From Prochlorococcus sp. HOT208_60m_813G15 (lineage in GTDB: Bacteria; Cyanobacteriota; Cyanobacteriia; PCC-6307; Cyanobiaceae): a stretch of 63,474 bases of DNA. A program made the translations under genes and the position numbers. Numbering within the stretch: the stretch's first letter is position 1; each line of letters starts with the position of its first letter. Shown piece after piece: positions 40,156 through 49,246 of the stretch. The DNA lies in assembly GCA_002026165.1 (NCBI GenBank), contig MWOS01000091.1:1-63474 (forward strand). Reading direction: 5' to 3'. A model generated the notes under the pieces. The model saw only the letters and a list, made by a program, of their open reading frames with translations. It ran no database searches and was not told the DNA's origin.

Positions 40156-41214
40156 ATGCAAACCTATGGAAATCCAGATACTACCTATGGATGGTGGGCT
40201 GGTAATTCAGGTGTAGCGAATCGCTCAGGAAAATTCATTGCTGCTCATGTAGCTCATGCAGGATTAATTGTTTTCTGGGCGGGTGCATTCACCCTTTTTG
40301 AACTTTCACGATTTGACCCAAGCGTCCCTATGGGGCATCAACCTCTAATCGTTCTTCCTCATTTAGCAACTCTTGGAATAGGGTTTGATGCTAATGGTGT
40401 TGCTATGGGAGATACTAAACCTGTTCTAGCGATAGCAATAGTTCACTTAGTTTCTTCTATGGTTTTAGCAGCAGGGGGACTTTTACATTCTTTACTTCTT
40501 CCTGGAAATCTTGAAGATTCTGAGGTAGCAAGAGCTAGAAAATTCAATATTGAATGGGATAATCCAGACAAATTGACATTTATTCTTGGTCACCATCTAA
40601 TTATTCTTGGTTTCGCAGTTATTGCTTTTGTCGAATGGGCAAGAGTGCATGGAATTTATGATCCAGCTATTGGTTCTGTAAGACAGGTTGAGTATGAATT
40701 AAATTTGGCCAAAATTTGGAATCATCAGACAGACTTTTTGACTATTGATAGTCTTGAAGAAGTAATGGGAGGTCATGCTTTCCTTGCTTTCGTTGAGATT
40801 ACTGGTGGTGCTTGGCATATTGCTACTAAGCAAGTTGGTGAATATACCAAATTCAAAGGTAAAGGTCTTCTCTCCGCAGAAGCTGTTCTTTCATGGTCAT
40901 TAGCTGGAATAGGCTGGATGGCTATTATTGCAGCTTTCTGGAGTGCAGCAAATACAACAGTTTATCCTGTTGAATATTTCGGAGAACCACTAGAGTTGAA
41001 ATTTAGTATTTCTCCATATTGGGTTGATACAGTTGATCTTCCTGATGGAGAGTTTACATCAAGAGCATGGTTAGCAAATGTTCACTACTACTTTGGTTTC
41101 TTCTTTATTCAAGGTCATCTTTGGCATGCTCTTAGAGCATTGGGCTTTGACTTCAAGAGAGTAACTAATGCTATTAGTAATATAGATAGTGCTACAATTA
41201 CTCTTAAGGATTAA
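40156..41214 (+). CDS. pcbA: Pcb chlorophyll a/b-binding antenna protein
   Basis: A 352-residue six-helix antenna protein of the Pcb/IsiA (CP43-like) family, the main light-harvesting protein of Prochlorococcus in the thylakoid. It starts [19 protein letters not shown] and has conserved chlorophyll-ligand histidines in [52 protein letters not shown] and [19 protein letters not shown]. The length is right for a photosystem II Pcb without the large CP43 loop. It is a single gene with its own long leader and a strong terminator. Confidence 0.95.
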   Translation: MQTYGNPDTTYGWWAGNSGVANRSGKFIAAHVAHAGLIVFWAGAFTLFELSRFDPSVPMGHQPLIVLPHLATLGIGFDANGVAMGDTKPVLAIAIVHLVSSMVLAAGGLLHSLLLPGNLEDSEVARARKFNIEWDNPDKLTFILGHHLIILGFAVIAFVEWARVHGIYDPAIGSVRQVEYELNLAKIWNHQTDFLTIDSLEEVMGGHAFLAFVEITGGAWHIATKQVGEYTKFKGKGLLSAEAVLSWSLAGIGWMAIIAAFWSAANTTVYPVEYFGEPLELKFSISPYWVDTVDLPDGEFTSRAWLANVHYYFGFFFIQGHLWHALRALGFDFKRVTNAISNIDSATITLKD

Positions 41215-41238
41215 TCTCATAATTAATTCAATAAAATT

Positions 41239-41263
41239 AAAGGCCCTCTACAGGGCCTTTTTT
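41239..41263 (+). terminator. intrinsic terminator of pcb
   Basis: AAAGGCCCT (41239-41247) pairs with AGGGCCTTT (41252-41260) across a CTAC loop and is followed by a T run. It is the only strong GC-rich stem seen in the window, 25 bp after the pcb stop, which suits a highly expressed single-gene message. Confidence 0.9.
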
Positions 41264-41303
41264 ATTTGAAAAATTTTGTTTATTAACTTAGATTTAGGTT
41301 TAT

Positions 41304-42692
41304 ATGTTTTTGAAATCATTGAATTTTTTTTCTCTACAGAATAAAATTATTTTTTCAAATTCTCTATTAATAAGTTTTTATGGATTATTAATTATATTTT
41401 TCTTGTTGATTTTTGGGAGAAAGTTTAAACTTGCTGTTCAACTTGAGAGATTCGGATTGCCGATAGCAGTTATCTCAGGAATTTTAGGTATATCTATAGG
41501 TCCATTTGGAGCGATACACCTTTTGCCAAAAGAAACAATAAATGTTTGGAGTAACTTGCCTACTCCTCTTTTGTCATTAGTCTTCGCAACTTTAATGATG
41601 GGAAGACCCATCCCAAATATAAATGGTTTAGTTAAACCAATTTTTAATCAATTTCTATTAGCTCTTTCCCTAGGTTTCGGACAGTTCTTTGTTGGCGGCC
41701 TAGTTGTTAAATATTTTCTGCCTCCATCTATGGATGCAAATCCTCTAATGGGATGTTTAATAGAGGTCGGTTTTGAGGGTGGTCATGGAGCGGCATCAAT
41801 AATAGGTGAAAGTTTTAATAAACTAGGTTTTCCAAATGGTTTAGATCTTGGTTTGGCTATGGCAACAATGGGTCTTTTATCCTCCTCAATATTGGGTAGT
41901 ATATTTATTTTTCTTGGTAGAACTTTAGGGTTTTCAGATACTGAAGAAATTCTTGAACAAAAGGAAATTGTAAAGGAAAAAAGTAAGATAGGAATTTTTG
42001 CAGATTTAAGAATTTTTATGGTAAATCTTGGATTCTCCGGTTTGGCAATTTGTTTTGGTGTTTTGCTACTTAAATTTTTAAGGTATTTTTCAAGTTATTT
42101 TGGTGATTTTTCGAAGGAAATTATTTTTTCACTACCAGTATTCCCTTTTATCCTTATAGGTTCTCTCCTTATTAGATATATTTTAGAGAAAACCAAAAAT
42201 ACAGAATTCATTTCAAATATTCTGCAAAGGGAGATTGGTATTTTATCAACAGACTTATTAATTTTTTCAGCTATGGCAAGTTTAGATATTGCCGTTGTTT
42301 TTGACAATTGGATACTTATTTTAGTGTTTACTATTTTCGGTTTATTTTGGAATTTAATCTGCATTGCTTATTTTGCCTACTTTATTTTTGATGATTATTG
42401 GTTTGAAAAAAGTTTGATAGAGTTTGGTAATTCTACAGGTGTGGTAGCTTCTGGGTTACTTCTTTTAAGGCTTGCAGATCCTAAAAATATTTCTAAGACT
42501 TTACCAATTTTTACATCAAAACAGTTATTCGCTCAGTTAATTCTTTCCGGGGGACTATTCACAGTTCTTGCACCATTAATGATTTCTAAAATTGGATTAG
42601 ATTATTGGACCGAAATTTGTGCCCTAATTACGTTTGCTATTCTTTTTATTGCATTGATTTTTAATAAATTAGAAATGAAAAAGTTTCAATAA
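41304..42692 (+). CDS. GltS-type sodium/glutamate symporter family protein
   Basis: A 462-residue membrane protein with about 12 hydrophobic helices. The early GLPIAVISGILGISIGPFG and the GFEGGHGAASIIGESF loop match the GltS family, where a GGHG loop is conserved. A second similar loop, FGNSTGVVASGLLLLRLADP, fits the inverted-repeat fold. Substrate is uncertain: glutamate or another organic anion with sodium. Starts 40 bp after the pcb terminator. Confidence 0.8.
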   Translation: MFLKSLNFFSLQNKIIFSNSLLISFYGLLIIFFLLIFGRKFKLAVQLERFGLPIAVISGILGISIGPFGAIHLLPKETINVWSNLPTPLLSLVFATLMMGRPIPNINGLVKPIFNQFLLALSLGFGQFFVGGLVVKYFLPPSMDANPLMGCLIEVGFEGGHGAASIIGESFNKLGFPNGLDLGLAMATMGLLSSSILGSIFIFLGRTLGFSDTEEILEQKEIVKEKSKIGIFADLRIFMVNLGFSGLAICFGVLLLKFLRYFSSYFGDFSKEIIFSLPVFPFILIGSLLIRYILEKTKNTEFISNILQREIGILSTDLLIFSAMASLDIAVVFDNWILILVFTIFGLFWNLICIAYFAYFIFDDYWFEKSLIEFGNSTGVVASGLLLLRLADPKNISKTLPIFTSKQLFAQLILSGGLFTVLAPLMISKIGLDYWTEICALITFAILFIALIFNKLEMKKFQ

Positions 42693-42728
42693 TAACCTTA
42701 GAATGATCTTAGGTTTAATTTTATTTTA

Positions 42729-42986
42729 ATGTCATTTACTTCCCACGATATTCCACCTCAAGAAAATAAAGGGAAGTGGTTTAGGAGTCATTTACTCGGG
42801 AGGGAAATCGAACTTGGTGAATTGTACAGTCTTGGATCAAATGATTTAGATTTGCTTATGGCAGAGACTGCAGAAATTAGAAGCGATCTTGATTTTAAGG
42901 AAAAAAACATTGGAAAATTTAGGACTGCAGGATATTTTTTGGAGTTGGCAAGAATTATTGAGAAAAGGAAATTGTTGGAAAGTTAA
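42729..42986 (+). CDS. small conserved-looking protein, unknown
   Basis: An 85-residue acidic, probably helical protein: KGKWFRSHLLGREIELGEL, LMAETAEIRSDLDFKEKN and AGYFLELARIIEKRKLLE. No signal, membrane segment or cysteine. Follows the GltS-type gene by 36 bp. Its TAA stop and the TAA stop of the convergent GST gene share one TTAA palindrome. Confidence 0.72.
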   Translation: MSFTSHDIPPQENKGKWFRSHLLGREIELGELYSLGSNDLDLLMAETAEIRSDLDFKEKNIGKFRTAGYFLELARIIEKRKLLES

Positions 42987-43642
42987 TTAGATGGAAAATA
43001 ATTCTTTCTAGAATTTTGTTCAAATAATTCGTATTTATACATTAAGGATTTAAATTCTCTATTTTTCTCAAATGAATCTAACCAATTCTTTATCGAGGAT
43101 TCTAAATAATTTGTTCTTTTTTGACTTTCACAAGCGATCCTAAATTGTCTTACAAAAGGCCAAATAGACCAATCAGCGATTGTAGGGCTATCTCCAAAAA
43201 AGTATTTATTTTCTGTAAGAAGTTCGTTCCATTTTTTTATAAATTTAATAGCATTTGTGAAATGAAATTCTTCATTACTATTTTTATATCTTGTGGCATA
43301 TTTAAATCGATCTAAATGATATTTGAATTCGTTATCGTTTTCATTAATTATTTCAAAAATATCTTCCTTTTTATTCTCAGGAAAATAAATTAATTTGATG
43401 TTTTCCTTTTTTGACTCTGAGAGGGCCCATAGGATGATTTCAAGACTTTCTTCAATAACTTCTCTATTTTTTTTTATAAGTATTGGAACCGTTTTGGTAT
43501 TTGAATTATTTAAAAAATCTAGAGGTTTATTTTTTAAATCAATTTCTCTGATCTCTACTTTTATTTCGCAAATTAACAGGGCCCATCTGGCACGAATTGC
43601 ATATGGACATCTTCGAAATGAATATAAAATATCGTTTTTCAT
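42983..43642 (-). CDS. glutathione S-transferase-like protein
   Basis: A 219-residue protein with an N-terminal thioredoxin-like domain starting LYSFRRCPYAIRARWALLIC (the CPYA is the candidate active site) and TVPILIKKNREVIEESLEII for the glutathione gamma-Glu site. The helical C-terminal domain includes DSPTIADWSIWPFVRQFR. Substrate unknown. Convergent with the 85-residue gene through a shared TTAA. Confidence 0.88.
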   Translation of the reverse strand: MKNDILYSFRRCPYAIRARWALLICEIKVEIREIDLKNKPLDFLNNSNTKTVPILIKKNREVIEESLEIILWALSESKKENIKLIYFPENKKEDIFEIINENDNEFKYHLDRFKYATRYKNSNEEFHFTNAIKFIKKWNELLTENKYFFGDSPTIADWSIWPFVRQFRIACESQKRTNYLESSIKNWLDSFEKNREFKSLMYKYELFEQNSRKNYFPSN

Positions 43643-43716
43643 ATTGTAAAAACTTTTAATTTCCCTAATTCTTTTAGTATTATCTAAGTAGGAACAGTAT
43701 TAATTTTACAACGCAA

Positions 43717-44259
43717 ATGTCAGGATATGTTTACCTTATTAGAGTAGGAGACCTTTATAGGATTGGGAAAACCGATAATCTTGAAAAGAAAATCAAGAAA
43801 TTAAAGCCCGATGAACTATTAACATCAATTATGACAAAGGAGCCAGAAACTCTTGAAGCAAGATTACTAAGAAAATATAAGTCGCAAAGAATTCCTGAAA
43901 CTGGTTATCTAAAGCTTTCTAAAAGACAAATTAGAGAATGCAAAAAACAATTTGAATTAAAGGGTAGCTTACCTCACACTTTAGATGCTGAAGTTTCCAT
44001 AACTCTATTTGCATCTTTTTTATTGTTTTCATTAAGCTCCTTTATTTTTAATTATTTAAATTTTGGATTTGTAAAATCTATATCTTATTCTTTCGGAATG
44101 GCATCTCTACCAATGGTTTTATTATTTATTACAGGTAGTTTTGGCGGATACTTTTCTGAAGATTTATCTCTTTTTTCATTGTTAACTAATCGAATAAAAG
44201 GGTTATTTATTGCAATTGCAATGCTTTCAATGGCTTACTTAATTTTCAATTTAGGTTAA
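43717..44259 (+). CDS. GIY-YIG-like domain fused to membrane helices
   Basis: A 180-residue protein. Residues 1-80 start MSGYVYLIRVGDLYRIGKTD and continue ETLEARLLRKYKSQRIPETG and YLKLSKRQI, matching the GIY-YIG-like T5orf172/MUG113 domain order. Residues about 90-180 hold three hydrophobic segments (ITLFASFLLFSLSSFIF; FGMASLPMVLLFITGSFGG; GLFIAIAMLSMAYLIF), so the nuclease-like domain would face the cytosol from a membrane. Function unknown. Stop shares TTAA with the convergent SDR. Confidence 0.8.
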   Translation: MSGYVYLIRVGDLYRIGKTDNLEKKIKKLKPDELLTSIMTKEPETLEARLLRKYKSQRIPETGYLKLSKRQIRECKKQFELKGSLPHTLDAEVSITLFASFLLFSLSSFIFNYLNFGFVKSISYSFGMASLPMVLLFITGSFGGYFSEDLSLFSLLTNRIKGLFIAIAMLSMAYLIFNLG

Positions 44260-44963
44260 ATTTCATAATTACAATTTAAGGCAATTTCAAATGGAACTGA
44301 TTGGGTAGGTAACTTCAGAATAGTTGAGCATATTTCAGCAATATCTTCAGGTTGTGTCATGCTTGATTTGTCTAGGGAAGAGATATTTTGGGCCATTTTT
44401 GTATTAACCCAGCTAGGGCAAATTGCTGAAACCCTTATATTTTTATCCCAACCTTTATTTTTCATGGTTTGGCATAATCCCATCAAAGCAAACTTTGAAG
44501 AAGAATAAGCGGCTAAATCACCTTTAGATCTCTTGCCACTCATTGAAACTAAAACAATAATTCTTCCTCTGCCTGAGGTACATAAATGATCCCAAGAAAG
44601 CCTACATAAATTCCAAATTGCCAAAAAATTGATATTTAATGTATTTAAAATATCTTCTTCATCACCATCTTTGTATAAGAAAGGAACTTTCGATAATACT
44701 CCAGAACAATTTATTACTGAATCAAATCCTCCAAATTCATCTATGGTATTCTTTATCCAATTTTCGGCTGTAATTTTTTTTAATGCATCATAGTGATTGA
44801 TTATAATTCTCCCTTCAGGCCATTTTTTTGGATCAATAGGGCTTCCTTTTAATGATTCTAAATCTCTTATGCCAACACTGATTCTATTGCCTTCTTTTAA
44901 TTCCTTATGTGCAATATTTAGTCCAATACCTCTACTAGCTCCACTTATTAGTATGGTTCTCAT
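44256..44963 (-). CDS. short-chain dehydrogenase/reductase
   Basis: A 235-residue classical SDR with NAD(P) motif ISGASRGIGLNIAH, a SVINCSGVL strand and the catalytic stretch AAYSSSKFALMGLC (Tyr-x3-Lys pattern). Ends with EIALNCNYE. Substrate unknown. Lies 7 bp after the lycopene cyclase gene on the same strand, so probably co-transcribed; a role in carotenoid or lipid chemistry would be only a guess. Confidence 0.88.
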   Translation of the reverse strand: MRTILISGASRGIGLNIAHKELKEGNRISVGIRDLESLKGSPIDPKKWPEGRIIINHYDALKKITAENWIKNTIDEFGGFDSVINCSGVLSKVPFLYKDGDEEDILNTLNINFLAIWNLCRLSWDHLCTSGRGRIIVLVSMSGKRSKGDLAAYSSSKFALMGLCQTMKNKGWDKNIRVSAICPSWVNTKMAQNISSLDKSSMTQPEDIAEICSTILKLPTQSVPFEIALNCNYEI

Positions 44964-44970
44964 TTTTAAA

Positions 44971-46254
44971 CTATATGTTTGGGAATATTATCCTAAGTAA
45001 CATTTTAAATTCTCTACCATGCATAATCATAAGACCTTTCTTTACACTCCAAGGAGCCTTTATAAACATTACGCACATCGCATATACAATCTCTTTTAAT
45101 GAAAGAGTATCAGTTAGAAAACCATACCATTGATTTTTAGGTAGTTGGAAAAAACTGCCAAAAAATTCTCTTAATAGTTTCTCGTCAAACCTCATGAGTT
45201 TTTCTAATCCAAATTGGTAAAGTGATTTCTTTCTAATTAGTTCTTTTGACCATAAAGTTTCCCAACCTTTTCTAGCAATATGATAGGTACTTAAATTTTT
45301 GTTTTTAATTGCTTCCGAGACTGCCTTTGCGACAAGTGGAGCTCTTCTTAAAACATTACCAATTAAATATCCAGATGCAGGATGCACCATTGAAGCAGCA
45401 CCACCATACCCAAGTATTTGTTGTTTGAAATCTGGTATTGGCATATTCATAGGGAGAAATAAACCAAGCTCTTCATGTTGCATGCTTGTGATTGATATAT
45501 TTCGATAAGAAAGTCTCTTCTCTAGTCTCTCTTTTAATTTTTCCATTGTTAGAGGATTTACTAAACCTAGAGATGTCTCTTCAAGAAAATATTTACCATC
45601 TCCCATATCCATGGCATAAAGAAAAGTGGGCGGTTCTTTTTTTTGCTCATCGTTAAGATGGTCATTTCTATAGTCCATTAATACAAACTGCCCTTTCTTA
45701 AGTGGAGGTTTACTAAAATTACCTACTATTCCATAACAAGTTTGGACTGCTAAGGGACCACACGATTTTAATTTAAGAAAAACAGGATCATATCCTGTTG
45801 CATCTACTACTAATCTTGCAGAGTAAGTCTTGCCATCTTTTGTGGTTACTGTACTTTTGTATTTTTCAAAATATATTTTGTTTGCAAAGCCTTGATGCCA
45901 TTTAATAAGAGACTTATTACATTCATTAAACCAATAATTGTGGAGTTTCTTCTTATCAAATAGTCCATAATCTAGTGAATGTTCCGTGGCTTTATTCTCG
46001 TCGTCCTTTTCTTCTAAAGCGCCATGCCCAAAAAAACTTACAGTATTCTTCCATCTATATTCAAGTAAATCCTGAAGCCCAAGTTGATCAACTTCTTTCC
46101 CCCAAATGCCATATGTGTTTGGCCAAGGTTCATCTGGTCCATTTGGAGAAAGCACTTCAACATCTAATTCTTCCTTCCCTAAAGCTGAGGCAATTGCCAT
46201 ACCTGCAGGCCCTGCACCCAAAACAAGAACATCTGGCATATTTGCATTTGACAT
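44971..46254 (-). CDS. crtL: lycopene cyclase, CrtL type (probably beta)
   Basis: A 427-residue FAD/NAD(P)-dependent plant-type lycopene cyclase, forming ionone rings of carotenoids. The dinucleotide motif is VLVLGAGPAGMAIASAL, then EPWPNTYGIWGKEVD, DYGLFDKKKL, VVDATGYDP, and AVQTCYGIVG with LMDYRNDHL. The last resemble cyanobacterial beta-cyclase, so CrtL-b is more likely than the epsilon-type paralogue known in Prochlorococcus, but this needs alignment. First gene of crtL-SDR on minus. Confidence 0.9.
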   Translation of the reverse strand: MSNANMPDVLVLGAGPAGMAIASALGKEELDVEVLSPNGPDEPWPNTYGIWGKEVDQLGLQDLLEYRWKNTVSFFGHGALEEKDDENKATEHSLDYGLFDKKKLHNYWFNECNKSLIKWHQGFANKIYFEKYKSTVTTKDGKTYSARLVVDATGYDPVFLKLKSCGPLAVQTCYGIVGNFSKPPLKKGQFVLMDYRNDHLNDEQKKEPPTFLYAMDMGDGKYFLEETSLGLVNPLTMEKLKERLEKRLSYRNISITSMQHEELGLFLPMNMPIPDFKQQILGYGGAASMVHPASGYLIGNVLRRAPLVAKAVSEAIKNKNLSTYHIARKGWETLWSKELIRKKSLYQFGLEKLMRFDEKLLREFFGSFFQLPKNQWYGFLTDTLSLKEIVYAMCVMFIKAPWSVKKGLMIMHGREFKMLLRIIFPNI

Positions 46255-46478
46255 TAAATATAAATCTTATGATTAAAGAAATTTATGGAAAAAATTATTA
46301 CTTCTGCGCCTAGGATTATATATTTCATCCAATACTTGTAATGAGAGTAGATTTATAATAATCAAATTACACAATTACTAGTGACTAAGTTTTCAGTGTT
46401 TTAACAATAATTTATAAGATTACAAAATAAAAAATACTTAAAAATTTTTTTATTATAAAAAAATAAATAGCAAGTTAA
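46255..46478. other. gene-free divergent promoter region
   Basis: 224 very AT-rich bases between the divergent crtL and POR-like SDR genes. No tRNA, terminator or clear -10/-35 pair can be identified. Short frames here do not look like proteins. Confidence 0.5.
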
Positions 46479-47480
46479 ATGATTAAAAATAAAAAAATTT
46501 TAATTACTGGAGGTAATTCTGGAATAGGGCTTTTCGCTATCGTTAATTTATTAAAGACAAAAAATAATTTATACATTGTAATAAAATCTGAATTAAGAAA
46601 GCATGAATTTCTCAAAACAATTGAGAAATATTTTGATAAAAATTACCACAGTAAATATTTAAATATTATTGAAAATTGTGATCTTTCAAATCTTGAGAAT
46701 ATTAAAAAAATTAGGGATTACTTTATTAGTAAAAAGATTTTCTTAGATGTTGTTATTTTAAATGCAGGTTTGCAATATACCGGTTCTTTTTACCCTAAAG
46801 TATCAAAACAAGGCATAGAACTAACTTTTGCAGTTAATCATCTTGCACATTTTTATTTGATTAACATTTTAAAAGATTTAATTAGAGATAAAGAAGAATC
46901 TAGAATCATTATTACATCATCAGATGTACACGATCCCAATAGCTCAGGCGGAAATATAGGAAAGAAAGCTGGGCTTAATAATCTAGTTGATTTTAGAAAA
47001 AAAGTTGCGGGTCAATTTTTAAATTTTAATGCTGATGAAGCTTATAAAAATAGTAAGTTATGTAATATTTTGTTTGCTAAAGAACTTGAAAAAAAATTAA
47101 AAATTTCCTCTAGCAAAATTTCTGTAATTACTTGGGCTCCTGGTCTAGTAATTCCAAATGATGATTCAGGTTTTTTTAGATATAGTAAACGTTTTAATTT
47201 CTTTGGATATTTAATTTTTTCTAGAACTGCAAAAAATATTTTAGGAATTTCTGAAAGTATAGAAAATGCTGGTAAGTTACTTTCTGAAATTGTTTTTGAT
47301 TCAAATTTAAATAATGTTGGTTACGTTCATTTAAGTAATAAACTTATATCTTTTAAAAAACATAAATTAGTTGAAAGTAAGGTTAGTGATGAGGCAAATA
47401 ATTCTGAGTTGGCTTCAAAACTCTGGATTTTAAGTGAAGAGATTTGTAGATCATTCGGCTTTGTTACTTTCAATATTTAA
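46479..47480 (+). CDS. protochlorophyllide-reductase-like SDR
   Basis: A 333-residue SDR: nucleotide motif ITGGNSGIGLFA, VILNAGLQYTG, VNHLAHFYLINIL, TSSDVHDP and the active site AYKNSKLCN with Tyr189 and Lys193. The combination SxVHDP...GLNNL...YxNSKLCN matches light-dependent protochlorophyllide oxidoreductase, but much of the rest diverges. Probably a paralogue rather than the main POR; its substrate is open. Last 30 bp overlap the convergent MscS gene. Confidence 0.78.
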   Translation: MIKNKKILITGGNSGIGLFAIVNLLKTKNNLYIVIKSELRKHEFLKTIEKYFDKNYHSKYLNIIENCDLSNLENIKKIRDYFISKKIFLDVVILNAGLQYTGSFYPKVSKQGIELTFAVNHLAHFYLINILKDLIRDKEESRIIITSSDVHDPNSSGGNIGKKAGLNNLVDFRKKVAGQFLNFNADEAYKNSKLCNILFAKELEKKLKISSSKISVITWAPGLVIPNDDSGFFRYSKRFNFFGYLIFSRTAKNILGISESIENAGKLLSEIVFDSNLNNVGYVHLSNKLISFKKHKLVESKVSDEANNSELASKLWILSEEICRSFGFVTFNI

Positions 47481-48488
47481 CGTTTGTGTTGGGAATGCAA
47501 ACTCTATATTATTAACAGAAAATTCCTCAATAATTCTTAAATTTATAGATTGTTGAGCTTCCATCGCAGCGAGATAATTATTTGTTGGGATGTAATAAAC
47601 AAGTTCGAAATTAAGGCTGAAGTCTCCGAAATCCGTGAAATGACATCTATCAAAAGACGCGTCTTTTGTTTCTTCAACTATTTTTTTAATTATTTTTGGG
47701 ATCAATTTCATAAGTTTTGGAGAGGTTTCATAAACAACTCCCAATTTATGAACTAACCTCCTTTTTTCCATTTGTGCGTAATTTGAAATTATTCCATTTG
47801 TTAAGGCGCTGTTGCTCATTACTATTACTTCTCCATTAATACTTCTTATCCTTGAGGATCTTACTCCCACTCTCTCAACCATTCCTAGGACACCATCAGA
47901 TTTTATAAACTCACCTTTTTGAAAAGGTTTATCAAGCAAAATTGTTATATATTCAAAAAACTCTTGAACGGGATCTTTCAAAGCTAATCCTGCTCCAATT
48001 CCTCCGGCACTTAGTAAAGCCCAAATAGCAGTCATTTGAACACCAATATTTTGTAAGAAAAATATTGAGCCAATGGTCCATGTTAATGCTTTTATCAATG
48101 GAGTTAGTGAACATACCATTGAACTAATTGAGGAATCATTAATTTTCGAGGTCGATTCTGTTAAAGATCTTATTAAAACTTTGTTAAGAGCTTTTATGAT
48201 GATTATTAATATAAATAATTTCAAAATATTCAATAAGACAGAGATGAAAGTTATTTCATCAGCAAAAAAATAGTCAATTGAAAAATAAAATGAGAGTAGG
48301 AACCCTATGGGCTTTATAATTCCAGAGATTACCTCAAAAATAAAATCATCGAAATTTGTTTTTGTTCTTTTGGAAATCTTTTTAAAAAATGTTTTTGAAA
48401 GTTTAGAAATTATTATCGACAATAAAGTTCCAATAAAAAAAATAGATATTGCCAGAAGGAAGTTTTCAGTAACTAATTTCATATTCAA
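47451..48488 (-). CDS. MscS-family mechanosensitive channel
   Basis: A 345-residue small-conductance mechanosensitive channel-like protein in the inner membrane, releasing solutes on osmotic downshock. Several N-terminal helices lead to the pore helix LSAGGIGAGLALKDPVQEFF, then the beta-domain EYITILLDKPFQKGEFI and GVLGMVERVGVRSSRIR with NGEVIVMSNS. Ends 30 bp inside the 3' end of the convergent SDR gene. Confidence 0.92.
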   Translation of the reverse strand: MNMKLVTENFLLAISIFFIGTLLSIIISKLSKTFFKKISKRTKTNFDDFIFEVISGIIKPIGFLLSFYFSIDYFFADEITFISVLLNILKLFILIIIIKALNKVLIRSLTESTSKINDSSISSMVCSLTPLIKALTWTIGSIFFLQNIGVQMTAIWALLSAGGIGAGLALKDPVQEFFEYITILLDKPFQKGEFIKSDGVLGMVERVGVRSSRIRSINGEVIVMSNSALTNGIISNYAQMEKRRLVHKLGVVYETSPKLMKLIPKIIKKIVEETKDASFDRCHFTDFGDFSLNFELVYYIPTNNYLAAMEAQQSINLRIIEEFSVNNIEFAFPTQTLNIESNKAE

Positions 48489-48560
48489 ATAAACCCTAAA
48501 AATTTATCTCTAATAAAATTTTAAATTATCTCTAAACAACAAACCAGTCTTTATTTTTCT

Positions 48561-49130
48561 TTAACTCATTATTATATTTCTAATTTCTTTAAATTCTTTT
48601 CTATCGGCAGTTTTGCATAATTCAAAAATTATTGATTCAGTTGTTGTTAAGATCGCCCCACTCTGATTCATTCGTTGTAATGCTATTTCATGATCTACTC
48701 TATTTCGACTTCCCATGGCATCTGATATGAGAATAACTTCAAATCCTTTTTGTAAACAATCTAAGGCAGTTTGTTGAATACAAATATGCGTTTCGATCCC
48801 ACAAACTATCAAATTACTAATTTTCTTATTTTTTAGTTCATTTAAAAAATCTTGTATATTAGCCAAGCTAAATACCATCTTTTCAATCTTTTTAAATCGA
48901 GCTTTGGGTAATAATTCAGGGATTGTTTCTCCCAATTTGAGTGGGTTCTGCTCAGATATAAATATGTTTTCTTCTAAAATTTGGTAAGCATTAACAAGCT
49001 TTTTGATGTTTTTTATTATTGAATCCTTATTAAAAATTGGTCTTATAATTTTTTCCTGAATATCAATAATTAGCAAGGCGTTTACTTTTGAGGAAAGTTT
49101 ATCAGAAGAGTTTTCATGTTCCTTCATCAT
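48561..49130 (-). CDS. isochorismatase-family cysteine hydrolase
   Basis: A 189-residue cysteine hydrolase. The catalytic set is visible as the Asp in LLIDIQEKI, a downstream Lys (FKKIEKMVFS region) and the Cys in VCGIETHICIQQTALDC. LISDAMGSRN follows, as in nicotinamidase-related proteins. True substrate unknown. Start ATG, with a second Met directly after it. Divergent from the Fur-family gene. Confidence 0.88.
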   Translation of the reverse strand: MMKEHENSSDKLSSKVNALLIIDIQEKIIRPIFNKDSIIKNIKKLVNAYQILEENIFISEQNPLKLGETIPELLPKARFKKIEKMVFSLANIQDFLNELKNKKISNLIVCGIETHICIQQTALDCLQKGFEVILISDAMGSRNRVDHEIALQRMNQSGAILTTTESIIFELCKTADRKEFKEIRNIIMS

Positions 49131-49246
49131 TTCTATACAAAGTTATATTCAACATAATATTTTGAAGTACTTTAGTAAACATTTTAAATCAAAAAGTTGT
49201 TTTACTCTCATCTAGAGTTATTATTGAGAATAGCCATTGGTTACTT

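Noticed and set aside
45975..46313. Open plus-strand frame opposite the start of lycopene cyclase
   Set aside because: It lies antisense to a clear FAD-binding N-terminus, has a low-complexity His/Leu-rich translation and no family features; it is a shadow of the CrtL frame.
49131..49246. Possible Fur box before the Fur-family gene (TTATTGAGAATAGCC)
   Set aside because: It matches too few positions of the symmetric Fur consensus, and AT-rich DNA gives such matches often.
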